From NCBI GenBank assembly GCA_021405325.1, contig QWII01000011.1, positions 83,994 to 147,993 of the forward strand: 64,000 nt of DNA, in the 5' to 3' direction. A model generated the notes under the pieces. The model searched no databases. It was not told where the DNA came from and saw only the letters and a program-made list of their open reading frames with translations. Made by a program: the position numbers and the translations under genes. This document shows positions 43,711 through 51,886 of this stretch, piece by piece. The stretch's first letter is position 1; each line of letters starts with the position of its first letter. Source of the stretch: Caldilinea sp. CFX5. GTDB taxonomy: Bacteria > Chloroflexota > Anaerolineae > Caldilineales > Caldilineaceae.

Positions 43711-43805
43711 AGTAACTACCAAGCCTCTGCCCGCTCGTAGCCGGTCCGTGACCGGCGTTGGGGACGCCGGTCACGGACCGGCTACGAGCGGGCAAAGCAG
43801 TTACT
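43711..43805. repeat. Perfect 31-bp inverted repeat with GTAACTACCAAGCC outer end
   Basis: Arms 43728-43758 and 43764-43794 are exact complements around a five-base loop (core TAGCCGGTCCGTGACCGGCG). The left flank is AGTAACTACCAAGCC, the outer motif also seen at 61067 and, inverted, at 6106-6120; the right flank ends GCAGTTACTACC. Confidence 0.9.
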
Positions 43806-43846
43806 ACCACGATTGAAAATACAGAAGACAAGGATGCAGAGAGATC

Positions 43847-44734
43847 ATGACGGACGCAACGCAACAAGATGACCTACTTACGCACCTAATCCAGTGGGCA
43901 AAACAGCAGGAAACCATCCGCGCCGTCTTCATGACCAGCACGCGCGCCATTCCCGGCGCGACAGTGGACATCCTCTCCGATTACGACATTATCCTGGTGG
44001 CGACTGACATTCATCCCTTCCACACAGACCGCCGGTGGGTGCAAGCCTTTGGCGCAGTGCTGGTCGCCTATTGGGACCCGCTATTACAAGCGCCGGAGGA
44101 TGGGTCTGCCTATTTTAGCAGCGTGATCTACTTTCAAAATGGCTGGCACATCGATTTTACCCTCTGGTCGGTCGCCTTGTTACAACATATTGCGGCGGCG
44201 CCCACGCTACCCGCCGAACTAGACGCCGGCTATCAGCTTCTACTCGACAAGGATCAGCTTACCGCCGGGCTGCCGCCGCCCACCTACCACAGTTATCGCC
44301 CCACACCGCCCAGCGCAGAAACTTTTCAACGCATGGTCGAAGAGTTTTTCAGCGATGCGCCCTATGTCGCCAAGTGTCTCTGGCGCGATGAGTTGTTACC
44401 GGCCAAGTGGTGTCTCGATTATGACATGAAACATGTTTACCTCCTACCGATGCTAGAGTGGCGGCTGGCGCTGGATCATGGCTGGGCGGTGAAAACGGGC
44501 GTATTGGGGCGCGGGTTGAAGAAACAGTTGCCGGCCAGCCTCTGGGCGCAATTGGAAGCGACCTACACCGGCGCTGACATGGCCGCCAACTGGGACGCGC
44601 TCTTGCAGACAATGGCGCTCTTTCGGCAGGTGGCGATGGCGGTGGCGGCCCAGTTGGGTTACGTCTACCCGTTGGCTCTGGATGAAGGAGTGACCGCCTA
44701 TGTCGAGCGCGTTCGGCGTTTGGATCGCCAATAG
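43847..44734 (+). CDS. Aminoglycoside 6-adenylyltransferase (AadE/ANT(6))-like protein
   Basis: A 295-aa nucleotidyltransferase. The active-site strand is AVFMTSTRAIPGATVDILSD followed by YDIILVATD, where the aspartates bind metal, and WHIDFTLWSVA supplies the third acidic residue. The C-terminal helical part has ELLPAKWCLDYDMKHVYLLP and KTGVLGRGLKKQLP, matching the AadE family. Members adenylylate streptomycin at position 6; environmental homologues may serve other purposes, so resistance is not implied. Confidence 0.85.
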   Translation: MTDATQQDDLLTHLIQWAKQQETIRAVFMTSTRAIPGATVDILSDYDIILVATDIHPFHTDRRWVQAFGAVLVAYWDPLLQAPEDGSAYFSSVIYFQNGWHIDFTLWSVALLQHIAAAPTLPAELDAGYQLLLDKDQLTAGLPPPTYHSYRPTPPSAETFQRMVEEFFSDAPYVAKCLWRDELLPAKWCLDYDMKHVYLLPMLEWRLALDHGWAVKTGVLGRGLKKQLPASLWAQLEATYTGADMAANWDALLQTMALFRQVAMAVAAQLGYVYPLALDEGVTAYVERVRRLDRQ

Positions 44735-44868
44735 GTTGCAGCAAATAGTTTGAAGATAGCCTGGCGTGTGTTATGATCATTCATTATCAACATAATCGTA
44801 CTTGAATGAAAATTGGCGGTGGCGGTTAGGCTGCGCTGCCAGGTTAATGATTGATCGCAAAAGACACA

Positions 44869-47766
44869 ATGACCATTCGCATTGAAGTCCGCGCCAAAAC
44901 GCGGACGACCAACCAAACTGTTCTGCAAAACGCCCCGATGTTGGGTATCCCCACGGTGACTGATTGTCAAACGGTTCGTCTCTATTTTTTGGCCGCTCCC
45001 CTGGAACCCGCGCAAATCCAACAACTTTGTACGCTACTCCTGGCTGACCCTGTGACCGAAGTGGCGACGTGGGGCGCCCCCTCGCCAACTAGGGGAGGGG
45101 GCAATGGCGCCGTGATTGAGGTTGCCTTTCGGCCAGGGGTGACGGATGTGCCGGCGCGCGAGTTGGCGCGCGGCATGGTGGAGATTGGGTTGCCGGCCTG
45201 TGAGGTAGCAACGGCCAAACGTTATGAAGTGTATGGCAATCTCAGTGAAGCCGACTTGCGCAAGCTGGCGCGTGGGTTGCTCTGCAACGAGACGGTAGAA
45301 CATTATAGCTTGGGGCCGATTCATCCGCAGTTTGGGCAGGCGGCAGCGGCCAGTGATCGGGTGGAAACAATCCCCTTGTCTGGCTTGGATGACGACACGT
45401 TGGTGCAGGTTAGTCGGCGCCGGCTACTCTCACTCGATCGGGCGGAGATGCGGGCGATTCAGGAGTTTTACGACGAGCTGCGCCGCGACCCAACCGATGT
45501 CGAACTGGAAACGCTGGCCCAAACCTGGTCGGAACATTGTGTCCACAAGACCTTTCGCGCCCAGATTGACTTTACCTGGCAGGATGCCGACGGCAATGTC
45601 AAGCAGCAGACGCAAGTCGATGGGCTGCTCAAGCAATATATCCGCGCCGCTACCGAGACGATCAACCCGACCTGGCTGCGTTCGGCTTTTGTCGATAATG
45701 CCGGGATCATTGCCTTTGACGACCAATTTGACCTCGCCTTCAAGGTGGAAACCCACAACCATCCTTCAGCGCTGGAACCCTTTGGCGGTGCCAACACCGG
45801 CGTGGGGGGCGTCGTACGCGACATCATCGGCGTTTCGGCGCGCCCAATTGCCACAACGGATGTCCTCTGCTTTGGCCCCCAGGATTATCCCTATGCGCAG
45901 TTGCCCAATGGCATTCTACACCCGCAGCGTATTGCCGACGGGGTGATTGCTGGCATCGGTGACTATGGCAACAAGTTGGGGCTGCCGACAGTCAACGGCG
46001 CCATCGTCTATGATGAGGGTTATCTGGGCAACCCGCTGGTCTTTTGTGGCTGTGTCGGTCTGCTGCCCCACGGTCGCCACCCGACGACGCCGCAGGTGGG
46101 TGATCTGGTGGTGGCGCTGGGCGGGCGCACCGGGCGCGACGGCATTCATGGCGCCACCTTCTCCTCCGCCGAGTTGACCCACGATACCAGCGAAACCGCC
46201 GGCAGTGCTGTGCAGATTGGCGACCCAATCACCGAAAAGGGGCTGATCGAGTTGATCGAAGCGGCGCGCGATGAACAGCTTTATACCGCCATTACCGACT
46301 GTGGCGCCGGCGGCTTTTCGTCGGCGGTGGGCGAAATGGCAAAGGAACTGGGCGCGACGATTGAGTTAACCAATGTCAAGCTCAAATATCCTGGCCTCAC
46401 GCCGTGGGAGATCTGGCTGTCGGAAGCGCAGGAGCGGCTGGTCATTGCCGTGCCGCCGACCAACTTGCCCCGCTTGCAAGCGCTGGCCGATCGGTGGGAT
46501 GTGGAAGTGAGCGTCCTCGGCAGTTTTACCGGCGACCACCAGTTGCGGGTCCATTACAACGGCGCCCTTGTTGCTGATCTGCCCATGTCTTTCCTCCATG
46601 ATGGCCTGCCGCGGCGACGGTTGCAGGCGGTGTGGCGTGAAGCAGATGAAGACAAGAAGACCGGAAGACCGGAAGACGCGACACGAATCACGAATCACGA
46701 ATCACGAATTACAGCGTCAGCAAACGATCTCCTGCTTACGCTGCTTGCTCATCCCAGTGTCGCTAGCAAGGAACAGGTCATCCGTCGCTATGACCATGAG
46801 GTGCGTGGCGGGACATTGGTGCGTCCGCTGACCGGGCCGCAGATGGATGGGCCGAGTGATGCGGCGGTGTTGAAGCCGCTGGGGACGTGGCAGCACAACA
46901 AGGCATTTGCGCTGAGTGTAGCCATTAATCCACTGCTGGGCAAGCGCGATCCCTATGCAATGGCGGTGAGTGCGGTTGATGAAGCGTTCCGCAATCTGGT
47001 GGCTGTGGGCGCCGACCCGGATCAGGTCGCCATTCTCGACAACTTCTGTTGGGGCAACCCGACGCTGCCCGACCGGCTGGGCGCGTTGGTGCGCACCTGC
47101 CAGGGCTGTTATGATGCGGCGCTGGCCTATCGCGCGCCCTTTATCTCCGGCAAAGATAGTCTCTACAACGAGTTCAACGGCAAACCGATCCCCAGCACGC
47201 TGCTTATTTCGGCCATCGGGATTGTGCCGAATATGGAACGCTGTGTGACTGCGCACCTGAAAACGCCAGGCAATCGTCTCTATTTGCTGGGCGGGACCAA
47301 GGCGGAGTTCGGTGGGTCGCTGCTCTATGACCACTTGCAGATCAGTGGCGGTACAGCGCCGGCCATGCCCGTCAACCCGCTCCACCGTTACCGCTTGCTC
47401 CATCGCGCCATGCAACAAGGGTTGATCCGTTCCTGTCACGATCTCAGCGAAGGCGGGCTGGCGGTGGCGCTGGCGGAGATGTGTCTGGCGGGGCGGTTAG
47501 GTGCAAGCGTAGAGATTCAGAGATTCAGAGATTTAGAGATTACTCTGACGCCGGAAGAGATCCTGTTTAGCGAGAGCAATGGGCGATTGTTGCTGGAAGT
47601 GCGACCGGACGATGCCGCCGCTTTGGAAACGCTCATGAATACCGTCGTCCTGATTTCTTTTGGTATGGTCTTAGCCGAGCAAACAGTGCAAATTACCGAC
47701 GAAGGTCAAGCACTGGTCGATGTATCTATTGAACAATTAGTCAATGCCTGGAAATCACGGGTCTAG
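44869..47766 (+). CDS. purL: Phosphoribosylformylglycinamidine synthase, PurS-like/PurL fusion
   Basis: Catalyses the ATP- and ammonia-dependent fourth step of purine synthesis. About 965 aa from ATG 44869, with TTG 44851 as an alternative. Residues 1-165 resemble PurS-like material ([40 protein letters not shown]). PurL proper follows: [84 protein letters not shown] and the second half with [20 protein letters not shown] and [12 protein letters not shown]. Three short in-frame stretches (near residues 70-79, 593-615 and 882-893) are made of repeat units seen in intergenic DNA. purQ follows after 27 bp and would supply ammonia. Confidence 0.94.
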   Translation: MTIRIEVRAKTRTTNQTVLQNAPMLGIPTVTDCQTVRLYFLAAPLEPAQIQQLCTLLLADPVTEVATWGAPSPTRGGGNGAVIEVAFRPGVTDVPARELARGMVEIGLPACEVATAKRYEVYGNLSEADLRKLARGLLCNETVEHYSLGPIHPQFGQAAAASDRVETIPLSGLDDDTLVQVSRRRLLSLDRAEMRAIQEFYDELRRDPTDVELETLAQTWSEHCVHKTFRAQIDFTWQDADGNVKQQTQVDGLLKQYIRAATETINPTWLRSAFVDNAGIIAFDDQFDLAFKVETHNHPSALEPFGGANTGVGGVVRDIIGVSARPIATTDVLCFGPQDYPYAQLPNGILHPQRIADGVIAGIGDYGNKLGLPTVNGAIVYDEGYLGNPLVFCGCVGLLPHGRHPTTPQVGDLVVALGGRTGRDGIHGATFSSAELTHDTSETAGSAVQIGDPITEKGLIELIEAARDEQLYTAITDCGAGGFSSAVGEMAKELGATIELTNVKLKYPGLTPWEIWLSEAQERLVIAVPPTNLPRLQALADRWDVEVSVLGSFTGDHQLRVHYNGALVADLPMSFLHDGLPRRRLQAVWREADEDKKTGRPEDATRITNHESRITASANDLLLTLLAHPSVASKEQVIRRYDHEVRGGTLVRPLTGPQMDGPSDAAVLKPLGTWQHNKAFALSVAINPLLGKRDPYAMAVSAVDEAFRNLVAVGADPDQVAILDNFCWGNPTLPDRLGALVRTCQGCYDAALAYRAPFISGKDSLYNEFNGKPIPSTLLISAIGIVPNMERCVTAHLKTPGNRLYLLGGTKAEFGGSLLYDHLQISGGTAPAMPVNPLHRYRLLHRAMQQGLIRSCHDLSEGGLAVALAEMCLAGRLGASVEIQRFRDLEITLTPEEILFSESNGRLLLEVRPDDAAALETLMNTVVLISFGMVLAEQTVQITDEGQALVDVSIEQLVNAWKSRV
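45076..45102. repeat. In-frame hairpin inside purL (GCCCCCTC dyad)
   Basis: GCCCCCTC-GCCAACTAGGG-GAGGGGGC encodes APSPTRGGG in an otherwise conserved part of PurL. The CTAGGGGAGGGGG motif resembles the CCCCTCC/GGGGAGGG repeats at 41105 and 61081. Confidence 0.65.
46647..46712. repeat. In-frame tandem repeats inside purL (AAGACCGG and CGAATCA units)
   Basis: Two 8-bp units AAGACCGG are followed by four CACGAAT heptamers, coding for [18 protein letters not shown] then RITASAN. A 28-base stretch is identical to the left arm of the intergenic repeat at 24043. It sits at a linker between the two halves of PurL, where extra residues would be tolerated. Confidence 0.85.
47514..47546. repeat. In-frame AGAGATTC units inside purL
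   Basis: Four imperfect 8-bp units (AGAGATTC, AGAGATTC, AGAGATTT, AGAGATTA) coding for [12 protein letters not shown]. The unit also occurs after the isomerase gene at 18200. Confidence 0.75.
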
Positions 47767-47793
47767 CGTCACGCAACACGAATCACGTATCCT

Positions 47794-48594
47794 ATGAAAC
47801 CATCGATTCTCATTCTCCACGCCGCCGGCACCAATCGCGATGCGGAAGCGGCGCGCGCCTGTGAACTGGCCGGCGGCGCGCCGGAAATTGTCCATATCAA
47901 CCAACTGCGCCAGGGCGAACGGCGCTTTCAGGATTACCAGATGCTCCTGCTCCCCGGCGGCTTCTCCTATGGCGACGCATTGGGCGCCGGCGCCCGTATG
48001 GCGCTCGACATGCAGGTCTTTTTTCACGACCAATTGCACAGCTTTGTCGCAACCGGTAAGCCTGTCCTCGGCATCTGCAACGGTTTCCAGGTTCTCGTCA
48101 AAGCCGGCCTCCTCCCCGGCAGTGAACGCACTGACGTGGGAATCCAAAATCGGCAATCCAAAATCCAAAATCGCACCGTCACCCTCACCGAAAACGCCGC
48201 TGGTCACTTTGAATGTCGCTGGGTGCATCTAGCGGTCAATCCGCAGGCGCGTGCGGGCTTTTTGTCGGCCATTAATGAATTGATCTTCTGCCCGATTGCC
48301 CACGGCGAGGGGAATTTGCAGGTGCAGGATGAAACTACCCTCACTGCCTTAGAACGCAACGATTTAGTGGCCTTTCGCTATGTAGACGCCAACGGTCGGC
48401 CTGCGGGTGGGCGCTACCCATTCAACCCCAACGGATCGGTGGCAGATATTGCCGGGCTTTGCAATGCCCAGGGCAATGTCGTCGGCCTCATGCCCCATCC
48501 CGAAGACCACCTGTTGCCGATCCAAAATCCACTGGGTGGTCAGGGTCGGTTGGGGAGTCAGCTTTTTACAGCCATACTTGGAACATTGACGTAA
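47794..48594 (+). CDS. purQ: Phosphoribosylformylglycinamidine synthase glutaminase subunit
   Basis: Class I glutamine amidotransferase, 266 aa, that supplies ammonia to PurL. The nucleophile is C95 in [11 protein letters not shown]; the oxyanion region is [16 protein letters not shown]; the C-terminal catalytic His/Glu are in IAHGEGNLQ and [12 protein letters not shown]. The gene begins 27 bp after purL. An extra segment near residues 115-127 ([13 protein letters not shown]) is coded by CCAAAATC-type 8-bp units (48139-48173), another in-frame repeat insertion. Confidence 0.94.
   Translation: MKPSILILHAAGTNRDAEAARACELAGGAPEIVHINQLRQGERRFQDYQMLLLPGGFSYGDALGAGARMALDMQVFFHDQLHSFVATGKPVLGICNGFQVLVKAGLLPGSERTDVGIQNRQSKIQNRTVTLTENAAGHFECRWVHLAVNPQARAGFLSAINELIFCPIAHGEGNLQVQDETTLTALERNDLVAFRYVDANGRPAGGRYPFNPNGSVADIAGLCNAQGNVVGLMPHPEDHLLPIQNPLGGQGRLGSQLFTAILGTLT
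48139..48173. repeat. In-frame CCAAAATC units inside purQ
   Basis: AATCCAAAATCGGCAATCC then AAAATCCAAAATC: imperfect 8-bp tandem units coding for [11 protein letters not shown], between the nucleophile region and the conserved HFECRWVHL strand. Confidence 0.75.
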
Positions 48595-48605
48595 CCTTAT
48601 GCCGA

Positions 48606-48707
48606 GGATGACAAGGTGACAGGGTGACAGGGTGACAAGGTGATTGTCCCCCGTTCGGCTGAGCGCACGTCGCAGCCTCACCTTGTCACCCTGCCATCTT
48701 TGTCATC
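48606..48707. repeat. Inverted arrays of GGTGACA-type units
   Basis: Units GGTGACAG, GGTGACAG, GGTGACAA on the left (48606-48643) and the complementary TCACCTTGTCACCCTGCC on the right, ending near 48707. It fills the 213-base gap between purQ and the antiporter. Confidence 0.8.
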
Positions 48708-48807
48708 TGGTCAAGTACAAATTGAATTTTTGTTAGTCATTCCCTCCTTCAGTTTTTATTTCACACTGGGGGAGGGCTTTTCTTGTGTCATAGAAAATTG
48801 AGGTCTT

Positions 48808-50100
48808 ATGGAAGAAGTGAGTTTTGGTGTAATCTTTTTGTGGATGGCGCTCATCCTATTGGTTGCGCGGGTGACGCTCTTGATCGAACGCTGGGGGCAG
48901 CCGCCAGTGTTGGGAGAATTGCTGGCCGGTGTGGTATTGGGCAATCTGGCGTTGGTGGGCATCAACTGGCTCGAACCCATCCACGAAAATCACATTGTTG
49001 AGTTCCTCGCCGAACTGGGGGTCGTGATTTTGCTCTTTCAGGTCGGGTTGGAATCGAACATCGGCGAGATGCAGCGGGTGGGGGTGCGCGCCTTTCTGGT
49101 GGCTTGTGTGGGGGTAATTGTGCCCTTCGTCGCCGGCACCTATCTGGTGGGGCCGTGGTTGTTGCCTGGTCTTAGCTTTAACGCCTATCTTTTCCTCGGC
49201 GCCACCTTAACCGCCACCTCAGTCGGTATTACGGCGCGCGTCTTCCAAGACTTGAAGATGTTACGGTCGGCGGAAGCGCAGATTGTGCTGGGCGCGGCGG
49301 TGATCGACGATGTCTTGGGCTTGATTATCCTGGCGGTGGTCTCGGCGATTGTCACGGCCGGCAGCTTTAATCTCCTGGAGGTCGGCTGGATCTCCTTCAA
49401 AGCTGTTGCATTTCTGGCCGGCGCCATCTTTATCGGGCAGTGGCTGGCGCCGATTCTGGGTCGGCTGCTGTCACACATCAACACCGGCAAAGGGATGAAG
49501 CTGACGTTGGCGCTCTGTTTTGGCTTGAGTTGCGCCTACCTCTCGGAGGCGATTGGGCTGGCGCCGATTGTGGGCGCCTTTGCTGCCGGTCTAGTCTTAG
49601 ATCCCGTTCACTTCCGCCATTTCAACGACCCGGAGGTAGTGGAAGACATTCGCGCGGAGTTGGAACCAGTGGCGGAACCAGCCAGAGGTCGCTTGCTCGC
49701 CGTCATCGATCGCCATGCCCACCGTCATGTCACCGATATTTTAGAGCCGATTGGCAACTTCCTCGTCCCGATCTTCTTTGTGTTGACAGGCATGAGTGTG
49801 CGTCTGGAAACGCTCTTTGATCTCCGGATCTTAGGAATCGCGCTGGGGATCACCCTAGTCGCCTTTTTGGGAAAGGTGGTGGCGGGGTTGGTGGCCGGCA
49901 ATGTCAATAAATGGATTGTCGGCTGGGGCATGGTGCCGCGCGGCGAAGTCGGCTTGATCTTTGCCGCCACCGGGCAACGCATGGGCATTGTCACCGATGA
50001 AATCTTCGGCATTATCATCATCGTGGTGATTCTCAGCACCCTGCTGACGCCGCCGATTCTGACCTATGTTGTCCGCCGTACCAGCGCGGCAGCAGCTTGA
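48808..50100 (+). CDS. Cation:proton antiporter, CPA2 (KefB/NapA) type
   Basis: A 430-aa inner-membrane antiporter with about 12 membrane spans. It shows the CPA2 signatures LGELLAGVVLGNLAL, ELGVVILLFQVGLESNIGEM, TATSVGITARVFQD, the ion-binding VLGAAVIDDVLGLIIL (two adjacent Asp) and GAFAAGLVLDPVHF. No C-terminal TrkA domain is present. The long loop 285-315 (LEPVAEPARGRLLAVIDRHA) is cytoplasmic. It probably exchanges Na+ or K+ for protons. Confidence 0.9.
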   Translation: MEEVSFGVIFLWMALILLVARVTLLIERWGQPPVLGELLAGVVLGNLALVGINWLEPIHENHIVEFLAELGVVILLFQVGLESNIGEMQRVGVRAFLVACVGVIVPFVAGTYLVGPWLLPGLSFNAYLFLGATLTATSVGITARVFQDLKMLRSAEAQIVLGAAVIDDVLGLIILAVVSAIVTAGSFNLLEVGWISFKAVAFLAGAIFIGQWLAPILGRLLSHINTGKGMKLTLALCFGLSCAYLSEAIGLAPIVGAFAAGLVLDPVHFRHFNDPEVVEDIRAELEPVAEPARGRLLAVIDRHAHRHVTDILEPIGNFLVPIFFVLTGMSVRLETLFDLRILGIALGITLVAFLGKVVAGLVAGNVNKWIVGWGMVPRGEVGLIFAATGQRMGIVTDEIFGIIIIVVILSTLLTPPILTYVVRRTSAAAA

Positions 50101-50108
50101 AATTGGAG

Positions 50109-50156
50109 TCATTAACAATGATTAATTGTCAATTGACAACTAATCATTGTTGATGA
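50109..50156. repeat. AT-rich inverted repeat
   Basis: TCATTAACAATGATTAATTG pairs with CAACTAATCATTGTTGATGA around TCAATTGA. It directly precedes the aldolase-like gene, so it may affect its expression. Confidence 0.75.
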
Positions 50157-50165
50157 CTTCGGCTC

Positions 50166-50834
50166 ATGGCTATGACGATCGACCCTTTCCCGCTTGCCAC
50201 CTTTCTCGCACAGTTACAGCGTGTCGCCCTGATCGCGCGCCTGCCGGGCAACCTGCCGGTACAGGAGTTGATCGAGATTGGCGACGCCTTGCTGGCGGCG
50301 CCGCTCTTTGTGGCCGAAGTGGCGGCGGAGCAGGCGGATGGGTTAGCCGCCATCCGCGAGTTTCGGCGACGCTATGGCGATCATCTGTTGGTGGGCGCCG
50401 TCGTCGCAACGTTGCCCCAAGTACAAGCGGCGGCGACCGCCGGCGCTCACTTCTTCGCCCTGCCCATGCTCGATGCCAAGGTGTTGCGCTTTGCCCGGGA
50501 AGAGCGTTTGTTCTGCCTACCCCAAGTGAAGACGCCAGTGGCAGCACGCGTGGCCCATTTGGAAGGTTGCCCGGTCGTTGCCATCACTGCGCCGGATCTG
50601 TTGGCCGTTCCGGCAGAGCAGTGGCCGACGACAGTCCCCCTGGTTGCCACCGGGGTTGACGACGGCGCCACGGCAACGGTTTGTCGCCGGGCGGGGGCGG
50701 TCGCCATCCGGCTGCAAGAAGCGCTCTTTCCGACAACGGCCTGGTCGCACGCCGAAGTGATCACAGCCGCGCGCCGCTGGCGACGCAGTTGGGAGGGGCG
50801 GAGAGACACAACAGCGGATTTAGGCGGGAACTGA
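50166..50834 (+). CDS. KDPG/KHG aldolase-like protein lacking the Schiff-base lysine
   Basis: A 222-aa protein with the KDPG-aldolase barrel: RVALIARLPGNLPVQELIEI, FRRRYGDHLLVGAVVATLPQ, VQAAATAGAHFFALPML and VPLVATGVDDGATATVCRRA. In Eda the catalytic lysine lies in LKFFPAEA; the matching stretch here is GCPVVAITAP, with Ala139 where the lysine should be. The acidic partner is also not clear, so it may be an inactive relative with a regulatory or binding role. The last residues RRDTTADLGGN and the stop are encoded by the left arm of a CGGATT-family repeat, so the native C-terminus has been replaced. Confidence 0.7.
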   Translation: MAMTIDPFPLATFLAQLQRVALIARLPGNLPVQELIEIGDALLAAPLFVAEVAAEQADGLAAIREFRRRYGDHLLVGAVVATLPQVQAAATAGAHFFALPMLDAKVLRFAREERLFCLPQVKTPVAARVAHLEGCPVVAITAPDLLAVPAEQWPTTVPLVATGVDDGATATVCRRAGAVAIRLQEALFPTTAWSHAEVITAARRWRRSWEGRRDTTADLGGN

Positions 50835-50942
50835 TTTTTGATAGGCGTAGGCGACCGCTTGTCCTACCTGTGGCTTCTTTTGTAACAGCGGCTTTGCCAC
50901 AGCGAAAGCCAAATCCGCTCCCGCCTAAATCCGTTGTTGTGT
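50806..50942. repeat. CGGATT-family repeat, copy C
   Basis: 137 bp. Left arm ACACAACAGCGGATTTAGGC... (50806-50837) and right arm ending ATCCGTTGTTGTGT (50911-50942) differ at four of 32 positions. The inner 73 bases have further short dyads (TGTGGC/GCCACA). It overlaps the end of the aldolase-like gene and ends 11 bp from the dgkA-like stop. Confidence 0.82.
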
Positions 50943-50952
50943 TCCGGTTCCC

Positions 50953-51387
50953 TCAAAACCACAGCGCCCACAGCCGCGGCCCCAGAATGGCGACGGCCAC
51001 ACCAATGCTACCCAGCACCGCAAAGACCAACGCGCCGGCGGCGGCATCCTTGGCGATTTTGGCCAGGGGATGATAGTGGGGCGCGACCAGATCGACGGTG
51101 GCTTCGACTGCCGTGTTGACCGCTTCCAGCGCCAGAATCAGCCCAAAGGTCAAGGCCAGCAGCGCCCATTCAACGGCAGAAATCGCCAGCCACCAACCAG
51201 CGACAGTGACGACAGCCACCGCGGTCAGTTCGATCCAGGCGTTGGGTTGGGTGGATAGCGTGTGCCAGACGCCGCTGAGGGCCGCCTTGAAGCTGAACCA
51301 GCGACCGGCGAGAAAGTGGCGGTCGCGACCGGTGAGCGCAGCCAGTTTGTCCACGTCGACTTGTTGTGAATTGCGTTTAGGCGTCAT
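50953..51387 (-). CDS. dgkA: Diacylglycerol/undecaprenol kinase family protein
   Basis: A 144-aa membrane protein of the DgkA family, which phosphorylates diacylglycerol or undecaprenol. ATG 51387 overlaps the 3' end of ybeY by 11 bases. It shows [21 protein letters not shown], spans around residues 42-85, the catalytic [16 protein letters not shown] and [18 protein letters not shown], which carry the conserved Glu and the D-AAGAVL-type motif. In Gram-positive-like operons this gene follows ybeY and recycles undecaprenol for cell-wall synthesis. Confidence 0.9.
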   Translation of the reverse strand: MTPKRNSQQVDVDKLAALTGRDRHFLAGRWFSFKAALSGVWHTLSTQPNAWIELTAVAVVTVAGWWLAISAVEWALLALTFGLILALEAVNTAVEATVDLVAPHYHPLAKIAKDAAAGALVFAVLGSIGVAVAILGPRLWALWF

Positions 51388-51886
51388 AGGTGCGGTGGGT
51401 GAGGTGGGCGTCGCCGAAGGGGGCGAGAATTGTACTTTGCAGGGTCCACATGGCGGCTTCTTCGGCTGGGGTGGCGTGGTCGTAGCCGAGCAGGTGCAGC
51501 ACGCCATGCACCGCCAGCAGGCGCAATTCGGCGGCAACGCTGTTTTGATAGTGGGCGGCCTGGCGCGAGGCATAGGGATAGGCAATGATCACATCGCCCA
51601 GGTAGTTTGCCAGTTCGGCGGCTAACGCCGGCGGCAGATCGGCCAGTTCGGGGACGTCGTCGGCCTCCTCCTGGGCGGCAAAGCTCAGCACATCGGTGGG
51701 TGCATCGACGCCGCGGTAGTCGCGATTGAGTGTTTGCACAGCAGCGTCATCGGTCACAACCAGGGTCAATGCGGCAGTCGGCTGTCCAACTTGTTGGAGC
51801 AGGTGGCGAATCGCTGCGCGTAGATTGTCTTGATCGACGAGTTCGGTAAAGGCTTCATCCACCTGAATCACAATTGCTTCGTTCAA
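51377..51886 (-). CDS. ybeY: Endoribonuclease YbeY
   Basis: A 169-aa zinc-dependent endoribonuclease needed for 16S rRNA 3'-end maturation. The zinc motif is H127-GVL-H131-LLGYD-H137. Also typical are [18 protein letters not shown] and [12 protein letters not shown]. The start is TTG 51886, overlapping the TGA of the upstream pgpH-like gene (TTGA), so translation is coupled. The order pgpH-ybeY-dgkA is a widely conserved bacterial cluster. Confidence 0.93.
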   Translation of the reverse strand: MNEAIVIQVDEAFTELVDQDNLRAAIRHLLQQVGQPTAALTLVVTDDAAVQTLNRDYRGVDAPTDVLSFAAQEEADDVPELADLPPALAAELANYLGDVIIAYPYASRQAAHYQNSVAAELRLLAVHGVLHLLGYDHATPAEEAAMWTLQSTILAPFGDAHLTHRTYDA

